DNA from: an uncultured Cytophagales bacterium
GTDB taxonomy: Bacteria > Bacteroidota > Bacteroidia > Cytophagales > Thermonemataceae
Direction: 5' to 3'
Assembly: GCA_937911505.1 (NCBI GenBank)
Contig: CALEMF010000018.1
Span: forward strand, 1 to 64,000
DNA length: 64,000 nt
Shown here: in pieces, positions 9,409 through 17,215 of the stretch
Numbering within the stretch: the first letter of the stretch is position 1
Layout of the letters: every line of letters starts with the position of its first letter
Program-made: the position numbers and the translations under genes
The notes under the pieces: generated by a model
Databases searched by the model: none
What the model saw: the letters and a program-made list of their open reading frames with translations, nothing else
Told to the model about the DNA's origin: nothing

Positions 9409-10911
9409 ATGAAATACTTTATCTACTTGTTGGGACTATTTGCTGTAAGCGATACCATAGCACAGACGCCTAATGTCTTGTTCATCATTTCTGATGATCT
9501 GAGGGCGCAGCTTGGTTGCTATGCCTATGAGAACATACACTCGCCCCATATTGATACACTTGCCAGAGAGGGCTTTTTATTTGAACAAGCTTTTGCGCAA
9601 CAAGCGATTTGTAATCCCTCTCGCACCTCTTTTTTAACTGGTAAAAGGCCTAATAGTACAAAAGTAATTGAAAATAGGGCGCATTTCAGAGGAAATAACC
9701 CCGAGATTATTACATTACCGCAGTATTTCAAGCAAAATGGCTATCATACACAAGCATTTGGTAAAATATTTCATAACCAACTTCTGGATGACATAGAAAG
9801 CTGGACAACTCCCTCTACAGAATTTGATTACCCTGAATACGGTCCTTTATATCAGCTTACGTATGATTATGTAAAAGATATTAGTGATAAACTGGGTATT
9901 CACGACAAAAGATATATCAAGCGAGATCCCCAAACGCATCATCCGATTAAAGAAATGAGAGAAGGGTCTTCTTTCAACTGGATGAGCTGGGAGGCGGCTC
10001 CCGTCAAAGATAGCTATCTGCCTGACGGAAGGGTAGCAGAAGCTTCCATCACAGCTTTAGAAAGCTTGGCCAATGACAAGGAAACGCCCTTTTTCCTTGC
10101 AGTAGGTTTTCACAAACCCCATTTACCCTATGTAGCGCCCGCCAAGTATTTTCAATATTATCCATTCAGCCAGTTTGACCTTACTCGATACAAAGCTCCC
10201 CAAAATGCTCCTAAGTATGCTTTTCACGATATGGATGAGCTGCGAGAGTATGTTGATATTCCTGATAAAGGACCTATTCCACTTGTAAAACAGCAACAAC
10301 TTATTAGCGCTTACTTTGCGGGCGTAAGCTACATCGACGCACAAATTGGGCTATTAATAGCGGCGCTGAAGCGGCTCAATATTTATGATAATACAATCAT
10401 CGTACTTGTAGGAGACCATGGCTATCATTTAGGCGATTTCAACCTTTGGGGCAAGCAAACCAATTTTGATTGGGCTACGCGAGCGCCTTTGCTTATAAAG
10501 CCTGCCTTTAGCAAGTCTTCTTATAAAGTAAATACACTGGTCGAGTTCGTAGACATCTATCCATCTCTGTGTAAGCTAGCAGGGCTTAAAGTACCAGATC
10601 AACTTGATGGAAAAAGCTTTGAAGAGGTATTTCAGGATTCAACATACCAACATAAAGAAGTCGCTTGCTCACAATACCCTCGTAGAAGAGGAAAGGTAAT
10701 GGGATACAGTGTACGTACTAAAGAATTTAGGTACACACAATGGATTGATACAAACACTAAAGATATACTAAGTGAAGAACTCTATGACTACAAAAAGTCT
10801 ATCATTGAAGTAGAAAATGTAGTGGAGCACCAATCCTATCAGTCCACTAGAAAAAAAATGAAAGAAACCTTGGCAGCGGCCTTCCCAGAGAGTAAGCTTA
10901 CTACTGATTAG
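9409..10911 (+). CDS. Secreted sulfatase, iduronate-2-sulfatase-like
   Basis: A 500-residue type I sulfatase with an N-terminal signal peptide (cleavage near Ala18-Gln19). The metal-binding start is NVLFIISDDLR. The C-x-P-S-R motif in ICNPSRTSFLTG places the cysteine to be converted to formylglycine at about residue 68. VGDHGYHLGDFNLWGKQTN is the distal metal- and substrate-binding region. These motifs and the length resemble the iduronate-2-sulfatase/choline-sulfatase branch, which desulfates sulfated polysaccharides. It would need a formylglycine-generating enzyme encoded elsewhere. No polysaccharide-utilisation genes (susC/susD) are adjacent. It probably works in the periplasm. The exact glycan is unknown. 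Confidence 0.9.
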   Translation: MKYFIYLLGLFAVSDTIAQTPNVLFIISDDLRAQLGCYAYENIHSPHIDTLAREGFLFEQAFAQQAICNPSRTSFLTGKRPNSTKVIENRAHFRGNNPEIITLPQYFKQNGYHTQAFGKIFHNQLLDDIESWTTPSTEFDYPEYGPLYQLTYDYVKDISDKLGIHDKRYIKRDPQTHHPIKEMREGSSFNWMSWEAAPVKDSYLPDGRVAEASITALESLANDKETPFFLAVGFHKPHLPYVAPAKYFQYYPFSQFDLTRYKAPQNAPKYAFHDMDELREYVDIPDKGPIPLVKQQQLISAYFAGVSYIDAQIGLLIAALKRLNIYDNTIIVLVGDHGYHLGDFNLWGKQTNFDWATRAPLLIKPAFSKSSYKVNTLVEFVDIYPSLCKLAGLKVPDQLDGKSFEEVFQDSTYQHKEVACSQYPRRRGKVMGYSVRTKEFRYTQWIDTNTKDILSEELYDYKKSIIEVENVVEHQSYQSTRKKMKETLAAAFPESKLTTD

Positions 10912-10947
10912 CATAGCTACCATCGTAGTACAAAACTCCCCTATTTA

Positions 10948-10978
10948 TTTGTATCATAACGGGCATTTCATAAATTTG
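10948..10978 (+). promoter_or_regulatory. Promoter of the his operon
   Basis: TTTG (10948-10951), a 19-base spacer and TAAATTTG (10971-10978) match the Bacteroidota consensus TTTG-N19/20-TAnnTTTG at every defined base. Transcription would start near 10983, leaving a leader of about 209 bases before hisG. That is much longer than the 20-70 bases after the other promoters proposed here and leaves room for regulation. Confidence 0.65.
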
Positions 10979-11087
10979 CCTTCGTAAAATCACGTACCAT
11001 AAGTACCATTCTTCTTATCTTAACCTATACACATACAATTACACCCTCTTCTTCTATTGTTGCACGCTGTAGTAAGAATATATATTG

Positions 11088-11195
11088 ATGAAACTGCTGC
11101 TTGATTATAAAGTGCGATTTATAGAGGAGTACAGAAGTTTGTTAAATGCACCTCAAAAATTATTTAAACTTTTAAAACAACATAATACCCGATGA
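11088..11195 (+). CDS. Possible 35-codon upstream ORF overlapping hisG
   Basis: An ATG at 11088 opens a frame of 35 codons that stops at TGA 11193-11195, overlapping the hisG start as ATGA. It lies inside the long his leader. The peptide is basic and leucine-rich and has a single histidine, so it is not a classic his attenuation peptide. It could couple translation into hisG or be chance; I recognise no family. Confidence 0.25.
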   Translation: MKLLLDYKVRFIEEYRSLLNAPQKLFKLLKQHNTR

Positions 11196-12052
11196 AAAAT
11201 ACGATTAGAATAGCCGTCCAGAAATCGGGCAGGTTAAGCGATGCCTCTATAAAACTTGTAAGAGAATGTGGTATCGACTTCAACAAGGGTACTGGAAAAC
11301 TGAAGTCCGAAGCAACCAACTTTTCGGCTGAGCTACTCTTCCTGAGAGACGACGACATCCCTGGCTATGTAGCAGATGGGGTAGCAGACGTGGGCATTAT
11401 TGGAGAAAACGTACTGGTAGAGTCAGACCAGGCGGTTACACTTGTACAACGGCTCGGCTTCTCTAAGTGCAGGCTCTCACTAGCCATTCCCAAAAATATT
11501 GATTATGCAGACATCAGCCATTTTCAAGGAAAAGATATTGCTACCTCTTATCCCAAAATATTGGGAAACTATCTTTCTAAGCATAATATAACGGCCACTA
11601 TCCACGAAATATCGGGCTCGGTAGAAATTGCCCCAAGTATTGGGCTAGCCGATGGCATATGCGATATCGTAAGCTCTGGTAGTACTTTATTGAGCAATGG
11701 CTTAAAAGAGGTAGAAGTGATTTTTAAGTCGGAGGCTGTCTTAATTGCCAACGAACAACTTACCCAAGAGAAGCAACAAACCTTACAGCAGCTCCTTTTC
11801 AGAATTAAGTCAGTACAAGCCGCCAAAAAAAATAAGTACATTTTACTCAACTGTCCTAATGCGGCTGTTGAAGAAATTAAAGAGATTCTGCCTGGTATGA
11901 AAAGCCCCACCGTAATGCCACTAGCTACAGAAGGGTGGAGCTCCATTCATTCTGTGATCCACGAAGATGATTTTTGGAAAGTAATAGAACATTTACAACA
12001 AGCAGGCGCACAAGGGATTCTTGTAATACCTATAGAGAAAATGATTTTGTAA
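11192..12052 (+). CDS. hisG: ATP phosphoribosyltransferase, long form
   Basis: A 286-residue HisG that joins ATP and PRPP in the first committed step of histidine synthesis. The N-terminus IRIAVQKSGRLSD and the PRPP-binding loop SGSVEIAPSIGLADGICDIV are diagnostic. The length and the last 70-80 residues fit the long form, whose C-terminal ACT-like domain binds histidine for feedback inhibition, so no HisZ partner is needed. It is the first gene of a three-gene his operon, 17 bases before hisD. A strong promoter match lies about 210 bases upstream. Confidence 0.96.
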   Translation: MKNTIRIAVQKSGRLSDASIKLVRECGIDFNKGTGKLKSEATNFSAELLFLRDDDIPGYVADGVADVGIIGENVLVESDQAVTLVQRLGFSKCRLSLAIPKNIDYADISHFQGKDIATSYPKILGNYLSKHNITATIHEISGSVEIAPSIGLADGICDIVSSGSTLLSNGLKEVEVIFKSEAVLIANEQLTQEKQQTLQQLLFRIKSVQAAKKNKYILLNCPNAAVEEIKEILPGMKSPTVMPLATEGWSSIHSVIHEDDFWKVIEHLQQAGAQGILVIPIEKMIL

Positions 12053-12069
12053 CAAAGAAAACTTTACGT

Positions 12070-13344
12070 ATGCAACGCATCCAATATCCTGAATCGTCGC
12101 GCTGGCCAACAATACTTGCCAGACCAGTGATGGATTTTTCTAAAATTGAGCAACAGGTACAGCCCATTTTAACCGCCGTACAAGAAACAGGCGATAAAGC
12201 ACTTCATCAATACAACCATCAGTTCGATCATTATACAGGAGACCTTGCTGTGACACAACAAGCCCTCGCCGCAGCAAAAGACCAAGTGGCGGTACCTTTA
12301 CAAAAAGCCATTCAACAAGCCTATCAGAATATAAAGCAGTTTCATACACAGCAGCAACAATCCCCATTGGTAGTAGAAACGATGAAAGGGGTAAAATGCT
12401 GGAGAAAACAAGTACCTATTCAAAAGGTAGGCTTATATGTACCAGGCGGTACAGCGCCTTTGTTTTCTACTGTACTGATGTTAGGCGTGCCTGCCCTTAT
12501 CGCTGGCTGTAAAGAGATTGTACTGTGCTCCCCGGCAAGCCAAGGGACATTACACCCCGCCATCCTATACACTGCCCATCTCATTGGGGTTCAGCAAGTA
12601 TACAAGGTAGGTGGCGCACAAGCCGTTGCTGCTATGGCCTACGGAACAGATACTATTCCACAGGTATATAAAATATTCGGTCCGGGTAATCAATATGTAA
12701 CAGCCGCTAAGCAATTAGTAAATAAACAAGGAACTGCCATTGATATGCCTGCAGGACCCTCGGAGGTAGCTGTTTGGGCAGATGACACCGCTGAGCCCGC
12801 TTTTGTAGCAGCCGATTTACTGTCTCAAGCAGAACACGGCTTAGATAGCCAAGTAATATTGGTAACCGATAGCCAAACGCTTATCGAAGCCACCTTAGAA
12901 GAAGTAGAAAAACAGCTCGCTACACTTCCCCGTAAAGAGATTGCCCAAGGTGCACTGGAAAATAGCAAGGCAATTCTTGTAAAAGACAAAGAAGAAGGAC
13001 TAGCGCTTATCAATGCATATGCACCAGAGCATCTTATTGTAGCTTTGGAAGAAGTACACCAGTGGGTAGCACGCATTGAGAATGCAGGCTCTGTTTTTAT
13101 AGGCAACTACACGCCAGAGTCGGCGGGAGACTACGCCTCTGGAACTAACCATACCTTACCTACCAATGGCTTTGCGAAAGCCTACAGTGGGGTTTCTTTA
13201 GATAGCTTTATGAAGTACATTACCTACCAAGAAGTAACGAAAGAAGGGCTAGAAGCCCTTGGTGAAGTAATAGAAACAATGGCTGCTGCTGAAGAACTAG
13301 TAGCGCACAAACGTGCTGTAAGTATTAGAAGAGAAAATTTATAA
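12070..13344 (+). CDS. hisD: Histidinol dehydrogenase
   Basis: A 424-residue zinc enzyme that oxidises histidinol to histidine in two NAD-dependent steps, the last of the pathway. VGLYVPGGTAPLFSTVLM, KIFGPGNQYVTAAK, DMPAGPSEVAV and the active-site region YAPEHL are all typical, as is SAGDYASGTNHTLPT near the C-terminus. The start was set at ATG 12070 because earlier in-frame codons fall inside hisG and encode residues unlike HisD. Its TAA overlaps the hisC ATG (TAATG), which suggests translational coupling. Confidence 0.96.
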   Translation: MQRIQYPESSRWPTILARPVMDFSKIEQQVQPILTAVQETGDKALHQYNHQFDHYTGDLAVTQQALAAAKDQVAVPLQKAIQQAYQNIKQFHTQQQQSPLVVETMKGVKCWRKQVPIQKVGLYVPGGTAPLFSTVLMLGVPALIAGCKEIVLCSPASQGTLHPAILYTAHLIGVQQVYKVGGAQAVAAMAYGTDTIPQVYKIFGPGNQYVTAAKQLVNKQGTAIDMPAGPSEVAVWADDTAEPAFVAADLLSQAEHGLDSQVILVTDSQTLIEATLEEVEKQLATLPRKEIAQGALENSKAILVKDKEEGLALINAYAPEHLIVALEEVHQWVARIENAGSVFIGNYTPESAGDYASGTNHTLPTNGFAKAYSGVSLDSFMKYITYQEVTKEGLEALGEVIETMAAAEELVAHKRAVSIRRENL

Positions 13345-14405
13345 TGGACATTACCAAACTACTACGCCCCCACATTCTACACTTAAAGCCTTACGCTTCG
13401 GCACGCGATGAATACAGTGGTACAGAAGGTGTATTTTTAGATGCCAATGAAAATCCTTGGGGAAGCATCACTAAAGAGGCTTACAACCGTTATCCTGCCC
13501 CTCACCAAAAACATCTTAAAGAAAAGATAGCAGCTATTAAGCAAGTAGCTGCCTCACAAATTTTTTTGGGAAATGGTAGCGACGAGGCCATCGACTTACT
13601 TATAAGAGCTTTCTGTGAGCCTAAACAAGACCACATCTTGATTATGCCACCCACCTACGGGATGTACGAAGTAAGCGCACATATCAATGGCATAGCCGTA
13701 CAGAAAGTGCCACTAGCGGCTGACTTCCAAATCAATACAGAAGAAGTACTAGAGACGATCACCCCGCATACGAAAGTTATTTTCATATGTTCTCCGAATA
13801 ACCCCACGGGTAATCTTTTATCAGTCACCGCCATAGAGACCATTCTAGCAAACTTTCAGGGAATAATAGTCATCGACGAAGCCTACATAGATTACCGCTC
13901 TGATGCCTCTTGGCTTACTCGCCTTGAAGCCTTCCCTCAATTGGTAGTTATGCAAACTTTTACTAAGGCCTGAGGGCTGGCAGCCGAACGATAGGGTATG
14001 GACTTCGGCTCAGAAGACTTAATTCATATCTTAAATAAGATTAAACCACCTTACAACATCAATGAAGTAACGCAACGGCTCGTGACAGAAGGATTAGTCA
14101 ATGAAGCCGCGATGCGCTCTATGGTAAAAGATACTTTACAACTACGAGAAGGGCTAGCGCTTAGCCTGGATGAGATTCCTATAGTAGAAAAAGTATATCC
14201 TTCTGAAACCAACTTTTTGCTGGTGAAATTCAAGTCTGCTGCCACCGTTTTTCAATATTTACTAGAAGAAAAAATCATTGTTCGTAATCGCTCGCAGGTA
14301 GTATTATGTGAAAACTGTCTACGCATTACCGTAGGAACGCCCTCAGAAAATAAGCAATTGCTGGTAGCTTTAGAGAAATTTTCTGAAAGGCAAGACAGAG
14401 AGTAG
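13344..14405 (+). pseudogene. hisC: Histidinol-phosphate aminotransferase with two in-frame stops
   Basis: HisC is a PLP-dependent aminotransferase that makes histidinol phosphate from imidazole-acetol phosphate. The 353-codon frame is colinear with a complete enzyme: LDANENPWG at the start, IICSPNNPTGN-like VIFICSPNNPTGN, VIDEAYIDY, then the PLP-lysine motif QTFTKA. Immediately after this lysine region comes TGA (13971-13973), where Trp is usual in SKAWGLAG, and eight codons later TAG (13995-13997), where Leu is usual in RLGM. Both are single-base changes from TGG and TTG. The frame then continues normally to 14405. There is no frameshift. If real, only the first 209 residues would be made, without the C-terminal domain. 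It may be a fresh pseudogene or local sequence error. Confidence 0.88.
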
Positions 14406-14583
14406 TATACTGATACGGAACGCTTTAAATATGATGCTTTGGTATAGGTCTTATCAAAGCAGAGAACAAGTCTCAACCTTTTCTTTAAAAAGCCGTACAA
14501 GTTTGTACTACCCTCAATAGATAATCGAAGAGGGCAATGGCGTTATTCGTTAATAGTGTTAAATATCCTAAATAACTGTCGAT

Positions 14584-14907
14584 ATGGATAATTCGGCTAG
14601 CAAATATCTCAACCAATTTTTTCTATTACTTAATCGTAATCTCGATAACAATACAGTAGAAGGCAGTGCTGCTGCACAACATACGCACCTTGATGCCCTC
14701 AAGGAGGCACTACTGGCTGAATTTGATTTACCAGAAGTAGCACTAAAAGAAGACCGTGACGCTTACTCTGAGCGTTGGCATCAAATTTTTGAGCGGAATC
14801 TTGGTAAAATCCGTAGTGTGTTTGCCAATCTAGGAGTTCCTGAAACCAAGCTAGAGCTTATCTGGCAAGAGTACGGCAAGAAGGTACATCATAACCTTTG
14901 GAAATAA
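14584..14907 (+). CDS. Small hypothetical protein, 107 residues
   Basis: I do not recognise this protein. It is acidic and predicted mostly helical, with no signal peptide or membrane segment, so it is probably cytoplasmic. Regular spacing of hydrophobic residues and codon use like its neighbours support real coding. It lies between hisC and pyruvate kinase on the same strand, with 178 bases upstream and 92 downstream, so it may be a single-gene unit. Confidence 0.6.
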   Translation: MDNSASKYLNQFFLLLNRNLDNNTVEGSAAAQHTHLDALKEALLAEFDLPEVALKEDRDAYSERWHQIFERNLGKIRSVFANLGVPETKLELIWQEYGKKVHHNLWK

Positions 14908-14950
14908 GTCTTTTACTTCATCACAAAAACTTCATCCTTTACGCTTTTTA

Positions 14951-14980
14951 TTTGTAGAAGGAATGATAACTTAGTATTTG
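14951..14980 (+). promoter_or_regulatory. Candidate promoter of pyruvate kinase
   Basis: TTTG (14951-14954) precedes TTAGTATTTG (14971-14980) in the 92-base gap before pyk. The downstream box matches TAnnTTTG except at its first bases and the spacing is near 18, so this is an imperfect match. It would give a leader of about 15 bases. Confidence 0.35.
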
Positions 14981-14999
14981 TAACTAAACTTCTACTTAT

Positions 15000-16433
15000 A
15001 TGAGTTTCTCCTTCAACAAAACGAAGATTATCGCTACGGTAGGGCCTGCCTGTAATAAAAAAGAACAGCTATGGCAGCTCATACAAGCAGGCGTGGATGT
15101 CTTTAGACTCAATTTTTCACACGGTACACAGAAAGGGCATCAAGAGGTCATAAAGTATATCAGAGAGCTCAATGAGACCCACCAACGTAATATCTGTATT
15201 TTACAAGACTTACAAGGGCCTAAAATTCGCACAGGCGAAGTAGAGAACAATGGCGTAGAAGTACAAACAGGCCAGAAATTATTCATCACTACAGAAGATA
15301 AAGTAGGTACAAAGAAAGAGATTAGTACTACCTACAAGGCACTGTCAAAGGATGTAAAGATAGGAGAGACCATCCTCATCGATGATGGGAAGATAGAGCT
15401 GAAGGTTGTCAACAAGAATGCTATCAAAATAGAAACGGAAGTAGTGTACGGAGGAATTATTCGTACAAGAAAAGGTATTAACCTGCCCAACACAGAGGTT
15501 TCTTCTCCCTCCTTGACTGAGAAAGATACCAGCGATCTACTATTTGGCTTGGAACACGACGTAGAGTGGATCGCGCTGTCGTTTGTACGTACGGCTACCG
15601 ATATTCTGCTATTGCGCCATATTGTACAACAAAAGGGAAAGAAACCCAGAATTATCGCTAAAGTAGAGAAACCAGAGGCATTAGACAACATAGACGCTAT
15701 TATAGAAGCAGCCGATGGTATTATGGTAGCACGGGGTGATCTAGGGGTAGAAGTATTCGCCGAAGAAGTACCTTTCTACCAGAAAATGATTGTAGAAAAA
15801 TGTAAGAAAGCCGCCAAGCCTGTCATCATTGCTACCCAGATGATGGAAAGCATGATTACGAGTCCACGTCCTACGCGTGCCGAAACCAACGATATTGCGA
15901 ATGCAGTGGTAGATGGGGCAGATGCCCTAATGCTAAGTGCCGAAACGGCTACAGGGCAGTTTCCTGAGATGGTGATCAAAAGTATGTCGCGCACCATACA
16001 AATGGTAGAAGAGAAAATAGCAAGCATCTACCATCAAAACCTAGCCATTGATGCTAAGTCGCGTACTTTCTATAGTGATAGTTTGGTAGCCGCTGCCTGT
16101 ACACTTGCCAAGCAAACAGACGCTAAAGCGATTGTAGGCATGACGAGCTCTGGTTATACGGCATTTCGCACGGCAAGCCACCGACCAGAAGCCCATATCT
16201 TTATCTTTACAAGTAACCGCCCTCTAATGAATACGCTCAATCTGCTTTGGGGTGTACGCTGCTTTTTCTACGATAGGTTTGTTTCTACAGACGATACCTT
16301 TCAGGACATTCAGAAAATACTAGTACAAACAGGGCATCTTGTAAAAGGAGATGTGTTTATCAAAATGGCCAGTATGCCCATTGCTAAGAAGCAACGTACC
16401 AATGCCCTTAAGATTAGTATGGTAGAGGACTAA
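15000..16433 (+). CDS. pyk: Pyruvate kinase
   Basis: A 477-residue pyruvate kinase, which turns phosphoenolpyruvate and ADP into pyruvate and ATP in the last step of glycolysis. The N-terminal KIIATVGPACN, the ADP-binding RLNFSHG, the catalytic IIAKVEKPEAL and MVARGDLGVEV, and IATQMMESMI are all present and intact. The A, B and C domains are complete, and the length is usual. It stands alone, about 90 bases after a small unknown gene. Confidence 0.97.
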   Translation: MSFSFNKTKIIATVGPACNKKEQLWQLIQAGVDVFRLNFSHGTQKGHQEVIKYIRELNETHQRNICILQDLQGPKIRTGEVENNGVEVQTGQKLFITTEDKVGTKKEISTTYKALSKDVKIGETILIDDGKIELKVVNKNAIKIETEVVYGGIIRTRKGINLPNTEVSSPSLTEKDTSDLLFGLEHDVEWIALSFVRTATDILLLRHIVQQKGKKPRIIAKVEKPEALDNIDAIIEAADGIMVARGDLGVEVFAEEVPFYQKMIVEKCKKAAKPVIIATQMMESMITSPRPTRAETNDIANAVVDGADALMLSAETATGQFPEMVIKSMSRTIQMVEEKIASIYHQNLAIDAKSRTFYSDSLVAAACTLAKQTDAKAIVGMTSSGYTAFRTASHRPEAHIFIFTSNRPLMNTLNLLWGVRCFFYDRFVSTDDTFQDIQKILVQTGHLVKGDVFIKMASMPIAKKQRTNALKISMVED

Positions 16434-16544
16434 ACCTTACAGTCTGTTTCTTTCTTTTTTATCATAGATATTTCAATTATATGATGAAAAATACAACCTT
16501 ATTGCAACCCTTACGTAGTAAAGAGGTAAAAGAAAGATTCAGAA

Positions 16545-17012
16545 ATGATGAAAAAGTTACATGTTGTCTACCTTTGGTGCGGAATACTTCTTGTAATGAC
16601 CGCTTGTGGTACTGGTCAAGAGGAAAATGAGGTGATCCAACAGCAAAAGAGATTACTCTCGCAAACTTGGCAGGTAAAGAGCGTAGCAGGAAGTGATCTT
16701 TTCAACTACGACGGGCAAGAGACCAAGATTACCTTCTATGAAGATGGTACTTTTCAAATTGCCGATGTGGTGGCCTTACCACGTATAAGTAACGGGGTTC
16801 ACGCACAAATTACACTACCAGAAGAAGGGAATTGGCACATTGATGAAGAAAAGACAGAGGAAGTAATCCTTTCTACAGAGACCACAGAACTTACGCTTGA
16901 AGTGACAGATTTGAATAACCAACTCAAGGTAAAGTACGAGGCCGCTGAACCACGTGCACACGATGTATTTGAAGCTACCCTAGTAATGCAACCTGCAAAG
17001 AGCAGTAATTAG
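16545..17012 (+). CDS. Lipocalin-like lipoprotein
   Basis: A 155-residue predicted lipoprotein. The first 20 residues form a signal peptide ending in the lipobox VMTAC, with Cys21 as the lipid-modified residue. The mature part begins with a charged linker, then LLSQTWQVKSVAG, and continues with beta-strands of a small barrel resembling the lipocalin-like lipoprotein families of Bacteroidota. Function is unknown; such proteins sit in the outer membrane facing the periplasm or surface. It is followed by a clear rho-independent terminator at 17041. Either of two adjacent ATG codons (16545 or 16548) may be the start. Confidence 0.75.
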   Translation: MMKKLHVVYLWCGILLVMTACGTGQEENEVIQQQKRLLSQTWQVKSVAGSDLFNYDGQETKITFYEDGTFQIADVVALPRISNGVHAQITLPEEGNWHIDEEKTEEVILSTETTELTLEVTDLNNQLKVKYEAAEPRAHDVFEATLVMQPAKSSN

Positions 17013-17040
17013 TAAAAGCATTTTAATAACAAAATATGGA

Positions 17041-17070
17041 AAGTGATACAGTAAGTGTATCACTTTTTTT
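17041..17070 (+). terminator. Rho-independent terminator after the lipoprotein gene
   Basis: AAGTGATACA (17041-17050), a 5-base loop and TGTATCACTT (17056-17065) form a perfect 10-bp stem followed by five more T. It lies 28 bases after the stop codon. Confidence 0.9.
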
Positions 17071-17215
17071 ACTTTTACATAGGTTCTATGAGACAATTAC
17101 ATAATTAAGTTCACCTATCGTACGAAAAAAGCAGATTTCAACGTCTCATTTCACTTAGGGTTTACACAAATAAGTAGTATCATTGTGTGAATTTTCCAAA
17201 ATATTATAGAAATTC

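Noticed and set aside
11000-11191. Classic His-rich attenuator before hisG
   Set aside because: No run of His codons and no terminator hairpin with a T run are seen in the leader, unlike at trpE.
13971-13997. TGA read as tryptophan (altered genetic code) to explain hisC and the M16 gene
   Set aside because: TGA ends intact genes here, such as trpC and trpF, Trp is encoded by TGG throughout, and hisC also has a TAG that such a code would not explain.
16481-16620. Small ORF starting MMKNTT upstream of the lipoprotein gene
   Set aside because: It runs out of frame into the signal-peptide region of the lipoprotein gene and its later residues are Cys- and Arg-rich without pattern; it looks like chance.
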